64,000 nt of DNA from NCBI RefSeq assembly GCF_029168945.1, contig NC_083605.1, forward strand, positions 8,129,280 through 8,193,279, given 5' to 3'. The notes beneath the pieces were generated by a model. That model was not told the DNA's origin and ran no database searches. It was given only the letters and a program-made list of their open reading frames with translations. Source of the DNA: Cannabis sativa (lineage: Eukaryota; Streptophyta; Magnoliopsida; Rosales; Cannabaceae). Of this stretch, positions 1-12,137 are shown one piece after another. The number at the start of each line of letters is the position of its first letter. Positions within the stretch are counted from its first letter, which is position 1. The position numbers and the translations under genes are program-made.

Positions 1-517
1 GATTTAAGTTATTATAGAAAGAATCTATAATTTACAAACTTAAAATTTTCTAAACAAAATTTAATTAAATATCAAAATTAGGTGGTAACTACCTAATTTA
101 AAGATATTCCCCTTTTAAGTTTAAAACCAACTTAAAATAATATCTTTTAAGAATCTTCAATAACTAATTCCTAGAATTCCTCAACCTACTATTATAATAA
201 AAAATATATTCAAATTTAAGTTAAAAGGGAAAATTAGTAATAACTAATTCATAACTTAAAAAGGAATATTTAATGAAATAATAAAAGTAAGTTTCAGAAA
301 GAATCTAGTTAGTTAAAATTCTTTATTTAATTAAATACAAGAAAAAAAACAAATAGTTTATCTAGAAATGAAATTCATTAAACTATGTTTTTCTTAAGTT
401 AATTTCGAAGAAATTAATTATGTTGCTATTCAATTTTATTAGGTCAAACTAGTATAATTAACCTAGCACAGTTATTCAAATCAGGCAAATGGGCCTTCAC
501 AATTGGGGTTGTTCATG

Positions 518-1157
518 GGGGAAATTAAACTGTATACCCATTTTATATTACTAACTCTCGTTTTTACCCTCTTTTTTTTAAATCTTTTATTTCTACCTTT
601 TTTTTCAAACACTATACCAATCTTATCCTTGTCATTACACGATACTTTGAATTTTTTGGTGTGATTTAATGTTTTTGAGAGAAAAATTAATTTAAAGATG
701 AACGGAACCATTTTCACTAAACAGTAACTACAATGATCACAAGAGTATGTATGACCACAAAATTGGTGGATATATATAGAAGAGTACTTAATTAAAACTT
801 TTATGAATGCAATGATAAATAAAAGAAATCATCTCATAATGATGAACGAGCCCAGATTTCTTACACCATTTTATAATTTCTATTAGTTATTTCAACAAAC
901 ACTTAAAAAACATTATATTTTCATAAAATGATCAAACCGAATACACACAAACTTATACATATGAACATAGGTCTTACAAACAAGAATATAATAGAAGATT
1001 GAAAGAGGGAGAAACAAGATCTAAAAAAAAAAAAACATAGATATGTGAGGGTATATTGGGTAATTTAATTATAAAAGAAGGTATATTTTAACTAAATTTA
1101 TTTTGCAGGTATTTTTAGTTAATGTGTTATTAAAACGGGTACTTATCAACTTATCCC
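518..1157. mobile_element. Non-autonomous Mutator-like (MULE) miniature element
   Basis: A 640-bp insertion in the copia leader, flanked by a perfect 9-bp duplication TTGTTCATG (509-517 and 1158-1166). The homologous leader of copia 1 has the unoccupied site, with one TTGTTCATG at 16911-16919. The ends are imperfect inverted repeats of about 40 bp: the left end begins GGGGAAATTAAACTGTATAC and the reverse complement of the right end begins GGGATAAGTTGATAAGTACC; both continue with CCNTTTTA and AACT blocks. A 9-bp duplication plus long terminal inverted repeats is the Mutator superfamily signature. No transposase ORF is present, so it would need a transposase in trans. The small ORF at 481-717 on the minus strand runs across its left end and is not a gene. 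Confidence 0.78.
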
Positions 1158-2257
1158 TTGTTCATGTGAGGGGGGGCTGGGTCCAGTATGTCGCACCCAC
1201 TTCTAAGGCTCCCAACTCTCACACAAGGCCCAAAAGAGAGGAATTTAACCTTAAAATAAACAACTGTTATTAATTGAATAGGCCCATTAACTAAATGAGC
1301 CTAAATAAAATCTATCAGGTTATGATATTTTATTTAGCAACAACAACCTATATGTATCTATAACAGAAATTAAACATATAGGCTCACACAGGCACACAGA
1401 TTTGGATGGATCCTATCATGTTACTAGGTCATACACAGATGAAAGAAGTTTGTAAAAATTACCTGTTACAAATTATTTACTTGATCTATCATCAATTGAA
1501 CCATGGGTTAAAATCAGATCATTTGATCTGTAAACAAGTTAACCCTGGCAATTTAGATCAAGCAATAATAGGTTTTAGAAAAGTTACCAACAATCTAAAA
1601 CACATACTCTTGCAACAAGGTTAGATTTGGATAGTTGGATGTAGGATTTATTTAATTTTAAATATATATTTCAAAAAATAAAATTTAAAAATTAAACCTA
1701 CCATTTTGAAAAATTAGGTTTTGGGTAACCTAAATGTTATTTCAAAAAAAATTGCTAACTTTCCTTTTGAAATTTCATGTTATTTAATAAATTAAATATT
1801 CAATAAAATAGAAAATGGTAAATACATACCCTTTTCTCATTTTACAATCTAATTTAGGTAAAATAACAAAATTTAAAAAAAAATTAACAAAAATATCTTA
1901 TTTCCTCTTTTAAAATACCATGATTATAGTAATCTTATTCTAAATAAGGTCAATTTACCAAAAGAAATTTTAATAAAAAAAATTTCTGACCTTTTATTCA
2001 AAAATAAGATAAAATAATCAAAATTTAAAAGAAATAAGAAAAGAGGTAAGCAATATTTGATTTTATCCTATTTTCAAATTCAAATTACACTAATATCTAA
2101 AATTAATTTTAAAAAATAAAATTAATTTATTTCTGATAATTAGATTTGAAATTTGAAAAAAAAAAAATCAACATACAAAACTACACAAAAAATCGGAATT
2201 TAATTCCATGAAATAGCATGAAAAATCGAAGAAAACGAAGAAAATAGCAGGTGGTAC

Positions 2258-2282
2258 GGACAGCATGCAAAGCATGCTGTCC
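2258..2282. other. Hairpin in copia leader (copy 0)
   Basis: Perfect inverted repeat with 11-bp arms GGACAGCATGC / GCATGCTGTCC and an AAA loop, directly followed by CCGCGCGCG; a second CCGCGCGCG lies at about 2345. It sits about 340 bp downstream of the primer-binding site in element sense. Equivalent hairpins with different arm sequences are at 17984-18009, 35918-35942 and 53589-53612. Confidence 0.8.
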
Positions 2283-2618
2283 GCGCGCGTGGAAGGGGAG
2301 ACATAGCCCAGAAAACTGGGCGCAAGCACCCCTGCGCATGATTTCCGCGCGCGTAGGGAAGGTGCTCACCACCTCGATTTTTCCCGATTTTCAAAAATTC
2401 ATAACTAATTCAAATTAAATCGAAATCGAGTTCTGTAAAAAAGTAAATTGCTTAGAATTTTCCAAACTATCCAATAAAAATAATTCCAGATACAGATAAT
2501 CAATTATTTTTTCCAGAATTCACAAACATCAATCAAACATCAATATGACACATCATGACACCATCCAAATCACAAACAAATCGTTTTAAGTCCAAATTTC
2601 TTGCAAGCAAATCAATTA

Positions 2619-2635
2619 CCATGGCTCTGGTGCCA
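2619..2635 (-). other. Primer-binding site (initiator tRNA-Met type), copia copy 0
   Basis: On the minus strand this reads TGGCACCAGAGCCATGG, a variant of the initiator tRNA-Met complement TGGTATCAGAGCCATGG. It is two bases from the LTR end, as expected for the start of minus-strand DNA synthesis. Confidence 0.85.
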
Positions 2636-2637
2636 GT

Positions 2638-4566
2638 TGTTAGAATTATATTTATCCAGGATCTTAGATCTACTCACAAGTATGTTGATTTAACAACCTA
2701 ATATTGAACTTCTAAAACGATGAACTAAACACATAAAAGTTAAGAATAACTTACAGTGATGGCAGCGGAATTAATGTCTCCTTCCACTCAGATCTCTAAC
2801 CCTTGATTCCTGTCTGTAGCAGAGTATAATCAAGATCTGAGCCCGAAAGTTCTTCAGTTGGATGTGATCCTTCACAGTCTTCCAAACTATAATGAGGTAC
2901 TGAGTGATGTGTGTGGGTACTTCTCTCTCACTAGGAATTTTGAAATTTCTCTCTTGATTTCGTGTGACACCATGCAAAGCAAAAGCTTGCCCAAGCATGC
3001 CAAGAGTAGAGAGAGGGGGCGGCTATATATAGGAAAAGGGAAGAGCATAACTTTCCAAATAAACAGTTTCCTCTTTTACTGTGTAATTGAATAACTGCCT
3101 TATTTAGTGTGATCCACCACTTTCCTATTTTGAATAGGCTTTGATTAGCAATTATATGGCAATTTAAATTGAAAATAATAATTGGGAAACATGCAAAGGG
3201 TGGCCGGCCATGGTGTGTAGGGGCCTCACTGGAATTTTGTAGTTTCCTCAATTTTATTTCTATTTCTCCAAAAATGCCATTTTTCCAATTCTAATCTTTT
3301 AAATGCCAAAACTAATCATTTAATAACTAAAATAGATTATTAAATAATATTGCCATTTAAAATAATTATTAATTAGGCATGCAAAGTCTCTTAATTAATA
3401 ATTAAACCTAGAAACCCTCCTTTTTACAATTTCATTCTTAAACGGTGAGAATTCACAAATTAGACATAGTCTATCTTTTAAAATTATAATTGATTAATCA
3501 TAAATCAATTACAGAGTCTTACAAACAGTATAGTCTCAACTAGAATGGGGACCATGGATCTATATGCTGAGCTTCCAATAAGTTGAACCGATTTACCAAG
3601 TAAATCCCTAACTTATTAATTCCTCGTTGAATCCGTTCTTAGAACTTGGAATTGCACTCTTAGACTTATATAGAGCATATCATATGTTTCACGATATCAA
3701 TATGCTATCTCATTTAACCATTGTTATAATCTTAATGTGATTTAGAGATCCTCTATATAGATGATTTACATCGAGATGGGACCAATTTACCGTTTACACC
3801 CCTCAATGTATTTTGCCCCTTTGAACACTTAGTTACCTGTAAATGATGTTTTAGTGATCTGATATACAGTCACTGAAATAAGAGCTCATCCATTTACTTC
3901 TATTTAACTAAGCTCAAAAGGAATCATCACTTTACTTCTATACACCAGTAGAAGCTATAGATTTCCATATTTATGTTCAGCACTCCCACTCAGTTATGCT
4001 ATCATGTTCCCAAAATATATGTATTATCCTGACCCAAAGGTAGGCTTAACTAATAAATCAAAGAACAAGAATAGCAATCCTGAGATTGAGCCTAAGCATA
4101 TCAGGATTTAGATTCTCTTAATCTAAGATCAACTTCTGATATTGACTTGGAAAGATACAACGGTAAGTTTACAATATCTTTGACCAAGTTCAATATCGGT
4201 CCAGTCCAATGCATACTCCATACATTCGAAACCAGTATACTTTGCCAATGTTCTGGAAAGAACATAACACTTACTCCAAGTGTAAGTATACTTCATCGCT
4301 GATTATCACATCAGTGTAAATCCAAAACACTGATGAACAGGGACCAAATCTTTTGAATCATATAATCACAATCACATTCCACTGTATTGACAATACTGTA
4401 ATTGTGAATAACTATATGTTCTGGATTTAACTGATTTTGTGCATATATCAAGTATATATATTAAACCATAAACATGTAACAGACATGTAATCATAATTCA
4501 CTTCAAAAATTATAAATTGATAACTAATTAGATTGTAATGGGTTTTATTTAGGGCATAAAACCCAA
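2638..4566 (-). repeat. Copia 5' LTR (copy 0)
   Basis: About 1.93-kb LTR aligned along its length with the LTRs at 10228-12108 and 18370-20249. It starts TGTTAGAATT next to the primer-binding site. Near its right end it carries the family sequence TTATTTAGGGCATAAAACCCA, but the final CAACA is altered to CAAAA. It is more diverged from the copia 1 LTRs than those are from each other, so it is an older copy or another subfamily. Confidence 0.85.
3023..3031 (-). promoter_or_regulatory. TATA box of copia LTR (copy 0)
   Basis: Reads TATATATAG on the minus strand, at the same LTR position as the TATAAATAG boxes of the other four copia LTRs. Transcription would run leftward into the element. Confidence 0.5.
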
Positions 4567-5247
4567 AAATATGTGTATAATGCCATGCCATGTTAATTGA
4601 AATGAAATTTCGGGATTACGCGCTCAAGGCATAATCAGGTTGGACTCGGTACACATAACTGAGATGAACCATTTCTAAGGACTTAATGTATTTAGACGTG
4701 TGAGAGCAAAACGTGGGTCTACGTCACGTAGATTTAATTAGATGTGTGAGCGCAACACATAGGTCTACGCCACGTAGACATAAATGGGCATGTTAATATA
4801 GTGATCAGGTCTGTGCTATACAGACATATGTAAATGAGCATATTATGTTTATTATGATTTATACTGTCTTGCTGGGCTTGGCTCACGGGTGCTCTACTGT
4901 GCAGGAAAGGGTAAGGCATTAGCTGATCAGCCATGAGTTTCAGGAGCAGGACGAAGAATGTACATGTTCACGCCACTTCAGACCAAGCGGGTTATGGGTC
5001 TAACAGTGTTGACTTTTGTATTCTGTTTTGCCGCTTAGGTCGGCTAGTAAAAAAGAACTTGTAATAAGTTTGTAAATATTTTGGGGATCCCAACTATTTT
5101 GAAAAGTTTAAATATATTACAAGTTTATTTTCAGTCTGTTTAATATAAAAGTTTAAATTCTGCGCTATTTTAATTAGTAATCCCGATTAGGGGATTAGGG
5201 TTTCATAAGCATTTTGGGTAGCGTGCCTAATTATTTAGGGCGTTACA
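4567..5247 (+). repeat. 3' part of a Tekay-like gypsy LTR (fragment)
   Basis: This stretch ends in TTTAGGGCGTTACA and resembles the ends of the Tekay LTR at 41600-41847: shared TTTGTAAATATTT, GGGATCCC and GCCTAA...TTAGGG(C/T)GTTACA blocks in the same order. Its left end is defined by copia copy 0, so the rest of the LTR probably lies left of the window. It contains two tandem units of about 45 bp (about 4693-4780) with hairpins. Immediately right is Athila sequence, so the LTR or element inserted into the Athila 3' region. The left border is accurate to a few bases only. Confidence 0.7.
4718..4825. repeat. Three short hairpins in Tekay-like LTR fragment
   Basis: Three perfect stem-loops: TCTACG-TCA-CGTAGA (4718-4732), GTCTACG-CCA-CGTAGAC (4763-4779) and GTCTGT-GCTAT-ACAGAC (4809-4825). 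The first two belong to tandem units that each also hold a GTGTGAG...AACA(C/T) block. Confidence 0.7.
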
Positions 5248-5855
5248 CTAAATATTGTTGCTCCCCCAAACTAATTATGTAGCTTATTATATCATGGATA
5301 AAATGGTGAAGACAAAATTAATAGTGTGGTTACAATTTTCAGTTCAAAAGGTGAAAAACATAATAGGTTTAGGCTCAAGAGGGTTAACTAAGGATAAAGA
5401 TTTTTATGGTAGGCTTGAAAGGCTCAAACTATCCAACAAATGCCTAAATCATATTCCTATTAAACATTGTCAAGGATTTCGCCTCAAAAGAATAAACATG
5501 CAAGTTTTAAGCTACCCTGTCAATCTTACCACAAACCATAGTAAAATAATTATAGCAATTTTCACAGATTAACAAATTGCAATCATACACAGGTTTCTAA
5601 GCATCCAAACTAATCCAAAGAGTTAATAGAACCGAGCACACAGTTATTTTACAATTTCAGATCACATTACACTAAGCAACAGCATACAACTATCTTCTAG
5701 CTTATTGCCATTCCTTAACTAAAACATAAAAATTAAAACAGAAAATTAAAATGTAGAAAATTAAATTTTTTAAATCTCTCCCCCCAAACTAAATAGTACA
5801 TTGTCCCCAATGTATACAATGAAATGCAGAGAGAAGAGACTTACCTGAGACCCTT
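5248..5855 (-). other. Athila 3' untranslated tail
   Basis: No gene. This segment is the reverse complement of a region closely related to 25150-25760 in the gag-only Athila derivative. Two polypurine tracts are visible (minus-strand AGTTTGGGGG-type, at about 5268-5280 and 5778-5792). CAGGTAAGT, a consensus splice donor, is on the minus strand at 5839-5847. The ORF at 5255-5572 on the plus strand is antisense to the element. Confidence 0.7.
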
Positions 5856-7012
5856 TCAGAAAAGGTTGGGTGGCGGCGGCTGATCATATGGATAAAACCG
5901 AGGAGGTGGCGCCAAGTAATTTGGGTCATCAATCCCGATGTTCATTCTGTTGATGAGAGAGTTGACTTGGTGAACTTGTCCCTCATCATGTATACTCCTC
6001 TGCACCATATAGTTTTGCATGTGGTTGTTCTGCTGAATTATATAACTCAGCTGGGCATGAGTATATTGCATCGCTGGATCGATAGGCCCAAGCAGTTGTG
6101 GGGGCTGTTCCTCCTATTTTTCGACACTAGGCTCTCTTTGCCGCCTTCGGCCTTGCGGTGCATCAGGTGGAGGCTGGCCATAAGCATGTGTCTCTTTTAG
6201 CCTGTTGACAAATGTGATGTCCACCTTTCGAAGTGGCAGCACAGTGTTATCATACTCTAGTTGTGGCACATCATATGCCCCGCAGAGTTCAGTTATCACA
6301 CCTGCCAAACCAAGACCACCACCCGTGGCTCCTTGAACAATTTGCTCAATGCTGTTTCTGATGACTTGTCCAATATTAATGTTGTACCCCTTCATAATGG
6401 CGTACACATATTTAAGGTGATCCATTTGGACATCTGAAAAGTGTTTACTTGGCACCAACCGAGCACTCACGAAGTACAGTCATGTCTTTGCCACCGGGTT
6501 TATCTCACACATGTGTAGAATGTTTGGCGATCCGTCTTGGCCATCATTATCGTGGAACCTCAGCCCCAAAAATCCCACTGTTTCAGCCAAGTCCACCAAA
6601 TCAAACTGCTCTTCCTCCTCAATAATTCGGAGGCGTTGTTCCTCCCTAGAATAATCCGGGACAGAGAACATAACGTTGAATGCATCAGCAGTGGCGGAAA
6701 CCTTCTTTCCTCGCACCTTTACCTCCCCTTTTCTGCGCTCGGGCCAATTGGCGAGAAATTCACATGCCATAGTCACATTAGCCCAGCCCCGAGCATCCAC
6801 AAAACTACCCCATTTCATCCTCTCAATTTGAGCCCGAATTGCTTCGAACCTAGGTTGACGCCTCAAGGGATTTTCAGGGAATTCAATACCCCGATCTTCA
6901 ATGTAAGGCCTAATTTTGAGCCTCATGAAACAATTTTGAGCCTATCGAAACCCGTAGCTGGCGGGTTTGATGACGAACCTTTTTCCACATGCCTAGTTCT
7001 TTTTGGCCCCAT
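5856..7012 (-). pseudogene. Athila third ORF, putative plant transposon protein (broken)
   Basis: The downstream ORF often found 3' of integrase in plant Athila-type elements, resembling the plant family annotated as putative plant transposon protein (Transposase_32-like); its biochemical role is unknown. The likely start is the ATG at 7010-7012 (MGPKRTRHVEKGSSS...). A frameshift near 6925-6935 moves the frame to one beginning MRLKIRPYIEDRG. From there one frame runs to 5856, broken by two nonsense codons: 6480-6482 (TGA where a Trp codon is plausible) and 6114-6116 (TAG). The middle part holds ARGWANVTMACEFLANWP and LVPSKHFSDVQMDHLKYVYA, the recognisable blocks; the C-terminus is Pro/Gln/Asn-rich. 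Family assignment is from memory of similar plant ORFs. Confidence 0.65.
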
Positions 7013-8081
7013 TATCTTAGAAATAATTCTTTTTTTTTCTGTTTTTATATTTTATTTTCTTTTTTTTTTCTCAAAATAATTCTAAGAAAAATTGGGCAGC
7101 ACCTCCCCTTAATTTTCTACTTCCCAAAAATTCACAATCACCTAAAAACTATGCAAATAATATCACCAACAACTCAATACCACAATTTGATTTTAACAAC
7201 CAAATATCAACAACAATTTTCCCACAACATTCACTATTACCACCAAAATGTATAAATAATTAATGAAATTCCTAAATATGATAGGAACTGTTACTTACAA
7301 ACCCAAAAAAACTTTTACTCCACCTCCATTGTTGAATATCCTTTAAAGCTTGAGGTTGAAGATGAAGAACAATGGTATTTTCGGATTTGGGATAATATTG
7401 ATATTTTTTGGGTATGGTTTTTGATGAGATGTGGTGATTTATGATGAAATTGGGATTTTTGATGGTATGGATTGAGAAATTGGTTAAAAGATGAGAAGAT
7501 TTGATGATTTGGGGAAGAAAATTTGAAATTTTTGAATGGGAAGTGGTTAGGGTCGACTGAGAGATGAATAGAAGATTTGAAATTGGTGTAGGGTTGAATG
7601 GGGGGAAAAGTGGGTATCTATTGAAAATCTTGAGCTGGTCGCGACTAGCCCTAAGGCTGGTCGCGACTAGCTCGAATTTGAAATTCAGGGGCTTCTAAAA
7701 ATTGAGGTGGTCGCGACGAGGGTCGCGACCGGGAAAAAGGGTTGCGACTAGCACAATACCTAGTCGTGACCACTGGAACTAAGAATTTTTGAGTTGTTTC
7801 TGTATCGTCCAGGTTGCGACCAGGGTCGCGACTACCAAAAAGGGTCGCGACCACTGGGATCCCGGTCCCGAAATTTATTTTTTTTTTCAGGTTTTTCACG
7901 ATTCAACTGGAAAAATTTAATGTCTGGTACTTGACTAAAAATTTAAAACACTAAAAATTCTAAAACATAGACTAAAAACATAAATAAAAAGTCTGAAAAA
8001 AAAAAAAACTAAAGAAAACACTTGGGCTGCCTCCCAAGAGCGCTGTCTTTATCGTCATCTAGCCGGACGCTGAGTTGTTGT
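7013..8081. other. Athila spacer between pol and third ORF
   Basis: No gene. The right part (about 7620-7870) has a cluster of GGTCGCGACC palindromes. About 7020-7080 is T-rich, and about 7320-7620 is purine-rich with many GAT/GGT words on the plus strand. Small ORFs at 6989-7255 and 7651-7899 look accidental. Confidence 0.6.
7637..7862. repeat. Cluster of TCGCGA palindromes
   Basis: Six exact TCGCGA words, mostly within GGTCGCGAC(C/T), lie in about 225 bp, with three further copies changed by one C-to-T or G-to-A step (TTGCGA twice, TCGTGA once). Surrounding words such as ACTAG and CCAGGG recur. The same word is clustered in both LTRs of the Athila derivative (21553-21667 and 26616-26750). 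Confidence 0.75.
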
Positions 8082-10227
8082 CTACAGAGGCACCAGAATA
8101 ATGGCGGACTTGGCTTGGTAAATTTGATCTCCCAAGTAAAACTTTAAACGCTGTCCATTAACTTTGAAGGTTCTTGGACCTTCACCTTTCAACTCCACAG
8201 CTCCATAGGGAAACACCTTGACCACGGTAAACGGTCATGACCACCTTGACTTTAGCTTACCAGAAAACAATTTCAACCTTGAATTGAAAAGTAACACTTG
8301 CTGCCCAGGTTGAAACTCCTTCCTAACTAAGCCTTGGTCATGCCACTTCTTGGTTCTCTCCTTGTAGATCTTAGCATTCTCATAAGCCTCATTACGAAAC
8401 TCCTCCAGTTCATTCAATTGCAGTAGTCTTTTCTCTCCTGCAGCCTTCAATTCCATGTTGAGAGTCTTCATAGCCCAAAAGGCCTTATGTTCTAATTCCA
8501 CCGGCAGATGACAAGCCTTTCCAAACACCAACTGATATGGTGACATGCCAATCGGTGTTTTAAATGCTGTTCTATATGCCCACAGTGCGTCATCCAACTT
8601 TCTTGACCAGTCTTTCCTTGATCTCTGCACTGTTTTCTCCAGAATCAACTTTATCTCCCGGTTAGAAATTTCAGCTTGGCCATCACTCTGGGGATGGTAC
8701 GGTGGAGCAATTCTATGACGGACACCATATCTTGAAAGGAGTGCTTCAAACTGTTTGTTGCAGAAATGACTCCCTTCATCGCTTATGATTGCTCGGGGAG
8801 TACCAAACCGAGTGAAGATGTTCTTTTGAAGGAAGAAGAGAACTGTTTTACCATCATTCTTTGGCGTTGCTGCAGCTTCAACCCATTTCGACACATAGTC
8901 CACAACCAATAAGATGTACTGATTGCTAAAAGATGAAGGAAAAGGACCCATGAAGTCTATTCCCCACACATCAAACAATTCCACTTCCAAGATTCCCGTT
9001 AAAGGCATTTCGTTCCTCCTTGAGATATTACCTGTATGCTGACAACGATCACATACCTTCACAAAAGTACTAGCATCTTTAAAGAGTGTTGGCGAAAAGA
9101 ATCCACTCTGCAGCACCTTAGCAGCAGTTCTTGTCCCACTGAAATGTCCCCCACATGGTAAAGCATGAAAATGATTTAGGATAGAGTACATCTCCTCTTT
9201 AGGCACACATCTTTTAATTATCTGATCAGCGCAGTGCTTGTAGAGGATTGGCTCTTCCCAATAATAATGTTTCACCTCAGAAAAGAACTTCTTCAATTGT
9301 TGACGAGAAAGCTCAGGAGGAGTTATTTTTGCTGCCAAGAAGTTGACATAATCAGCATACCATGGTACCATCAGGTTTTCCCTCACACTATAGAGTTGTT
9401 CATCAGGAAATTGCTCATTTATCTGTACCTCTTTCGTATTCTGGCTCTCTTCCAACTCTAGTCTTGACAGATGATCTGCTACTAGATTTTCAGTGCCCTT
9501 TTTGTCCTTTATCTCTAAGTCAAACTCCTGAAGTAGAAGTACCCACCGAATCAATCTTGGCTTTGCATCCTTCTTGGTCATAAGGTATTTAATCACTGAG
9601 TGATCTGTGTAGACAACAACCTTATTCCAAATTAGATAGGGTCAAAACTTATCACAAGCAAACACAATTCCCAGCATCTCTTTCTCTGTAGTGGCATAAT
9701 TTAGTTGAGCGTCATTCAGGGTTATACTAGCATAGTAGATTGTGTGAAACACCTTGTCAACCCTTTCACCCAAGACCGCTCCGATTGAATAATCACTTGC
9801 ATCGCACATCAACTCGAAGGGTAACTCCCAATTCGGTGAAGTGACTATTGGTGCTGAAATCAATTTTTCTTTAAGAACCTGGAATGCCTTCAAACATTCT
9901 TCTCCAAACTCAAAAGGAACGCCATTAACAAGTAAACTGGACAATGGTTTGGAGATCTTTGAGAAGTCCTTAATAAATCTTCGGTAGAAACCAGCATGTC
10001 CCAAGAAACTTCTTACTCCTTTTTACAGAAACTGGAGGTGGCAAATTCTCTATTGTTGACACTTTAGCTTTGTCCACCTCAATCCCTGCTTTTGAAATTT
10101 TGTGTCCCAGAACTATCCCTTCTGTTACCATAAAGTGGCACTTCTCCCAATTTAGCACCAAGTTAGACTTCTCGCATCTGATTAGCACCTTTTCCAAATT
10201 CTCTAAGCAATGATCGAATGATGAGCC
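8082..10227 (-). pseudogene. pol: Athila pol, 3' part: RT end, RNase H, integrase (broken)
   Basis: Continues the RT frame of 20250-21355 after removal of copia 1. In order: RT thumb/connection (10197-9970), RNase H (10004-9642, with CDASDYSIGAVLG and ATTEKEMLGIVFACDKF), and integrase (9596-8235), with a zinc-binding block (H..H...CDRCQ), [17 protein letters not shown] and [14 protein letters not shown] giving the DDE catalytic set. Breaks: a frameshift near 10005-10025; an in-frame TGA at 9642 where CGA (Arg) is expected after DKF; a TGA at 8235-8237 where Gly is expected. The reading then continues to a natural stop at 8082-8084 (...SAIILVPL). The protein would reverse-transcribe and integrate the element but cannot be made intact. 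Confidence 0.88.
10223..10227. other. Target-site duplication of copia 1 (left)
   Basis: GAGCC precedes the left LTR, and GAGCC at 20250-20254 follows the right LTR. Both lie in the Athila RT coding sequence, and the frame resumes when one copy is removed. Confidence 0.92.
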
Positions 10228-12108
10228 TGTTGGAAGTTATTTTACCAGGAACTTAGATCTACTCACAAGTATGTTGATTTAACAACCTAAATATGAACTT
10301 CTAAAACGATATGAAATTAAACACATAAGAGTATCAGAAATCTTACAGTGATTGCAGCGGAATATATGTCTCCTCCCACTCAGATCTCTAACCCTTGATT
10401 CCTTTCTGTAGCAGAGTATAATCAAGATCTGAGCCCGAAAGTCCTTCTTTGTTGTTTCTGAATTCTACACAGCCTTCCTCACTATGATTGAGGTATTACT
10501 TGATGTGTGTCGGCACTACTCTAGCACTCATACATTTCGAAACAGTGAAGGTATAGAGAGAGAGAGGGTGGCGGCTCAGAGAGAATTTTCTGAGAGAAAA
10601 TTCTTTCAGAATAATGCTGTGAAAAGCTTTTTCAGAGATATTAAAATCTGAAGCCTTTGCCTTCTATTTATAGAAGACCACCAAGGGCTATGAATGACAT
10701 TTTGAACTGAGAAAATCAAGGGGAAAAGGAAGGTAAAGGGGCCGGCCTAGGCAATGTGGAAACAAGGCTTGCCTCTTTTCCAACTTTCCTTTTCCTACAC
10801 TTGATAGTTTCCCTTTTTGTGAAATATTGCCAATTCCATTGTTCAACCATATTAATGATAAATCTAATTATTTAATAATTAAAAATAATTATCAAATAAT
10901 ATATTATCATTTATTTTATTAATAATGAAACTAATTAAAGTTTCCTAATTAATAAATATGCCCTTCAAAATCTCTATTTACTGTTTTGCCCTTAATGAGT
11001 GCTAAATTCTCAAACTGACAAGTTTATCTTGAGAATTCTTAATTGATTAATTAAAATCAATTAAATGAGTCCTACAAGTAATATCATCTCAACTAGTGAG
11101 GGGACCATGGGTCTATATATCCGAGCTTCCAATAAGCAGATCTTGAATTTACCACTTAAATTCACTGACTTATTAATTCTTCGTTGAATCCACACATAGA
11201 ACTCAGAATTGCACTCTCAGTATATAGAATGCTCTATATGTTCCACCATATAGACACATTATTAGTTATCCATTGTTATAATCCTAATGTGATCAATGAT
11301 CCTCTATATGGATGATCTACACTGTAAAGGGACTTAGATTACCGTAACACCCTACAATGTATTTTATCCTTAAAACACTTAACCCTGTATAAATGATATT
11401 TCAACTAAGTGAAATGAGTACTCAATCATTTATCTCGTTTGGTTAAGCTCGAAGGAAATCACCCTTTGCTTACTATTCGCCAGATAGAAGCTATAGATTC
11501 CATATTTATGTTAGCGCTCCCACTCAATCGCACTACCGTGTTCCCAAAATGTATGTATTGCCCAGACTAAAGTTTTAGGCTTAACTAACAAATCAAAGAA
11601 CACAAATAATACTCTTGAAATTAAGCCTAACCATATCAGGATTTAGATCATGTGATCTAGGATCAACTTCTGATATTGAATTGAATAGATGTTTACGGTA
11701 AGTTTCAAAATCTAATTCAAAGTTCAATATCGGTCCATTCCAATGCATACTCCATGCATCCAACCTGAGCTTTACTTTAACCTATGTTCTGGAAAGAACA
11801 TAACATTTCTCCAAATGTAAGTAAACTCTGTTGTAGATTGTCATATCAGTGAAACCCAGTGTTCTGATAAATCTAGGAATACTTTATTCACATAGTCATG
11901 TTTATTTTCCACTGTGTTGACAACACAATAAACATGTTCAAGTATGTGAAAGGGGTTTGGATGAATTTATAAATCAAATAGACAAGCAATTGATTAAGTG
12001 AACCAAAACATACACAAGTGAATGAAAAATTACTTCTGTTACTTTATTGATATAGAATAATCTAGATTACATTGAAACAGAGTTTTATTTAGGGCATAAA
12101 ACCCAACA
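10228..12108 (-). repeat. Copia 1 3' LTR (left)
   Basis: 1,881-bp LTR starting TGTTGGAAGT and ending GGGCATAAAACCCAACA; the termini are inverted (TGTTGG / CCAACA). It is nearly identical to 18370-20249. Confidence 0.95.
10664..10672 (-). promoter_or_regulatory. TATA box, copia 1 left LTR
   Basis: TATAAATAG on the minus strand, at the same position in the sister LTRs. In this downstream LTR it would drive transcription out into Athila DNA. Confidence 0.5.
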
Positions 12109-12127
12109 AACTCCCACTTGCACTAAT
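12109..12127 (-). other. Polypurine tract of copia 1
   Basis: The minus strand reads ATTAGTGCAAGTGGGAGTT directly against the 3' LTR; the purine run AAGTGGGAG is the expected plus-strand primer. The same sequence borders the LTRs at 30102 and 38248. Confidence 0.75.
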
Positions 12128-12137
12128 ATAAAACAAA

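Larger units (their letters stand above)
1..4566 (-). mobile_element. Ty1/copia element, copy 0 (5' end only)
   Basis: Partial minus-strand copia element: its 5' LTR (2638-4566), primer-binding site and leader are in the window, while pol and the 3' LTR lie to the left. Positions 1-2637 align collinearly with the leader of copia 1 (about 16390-18369), apart from a 640-bp insertion at 518-1157. No coding capacity is visible. The sequence is very AT-rich apart from a GC-rich hairpin island at 2258-2350. The right end abuts a Tekay-like LTR fragment, so this copy probably inserted into that LTR. Confidence 0.85.
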
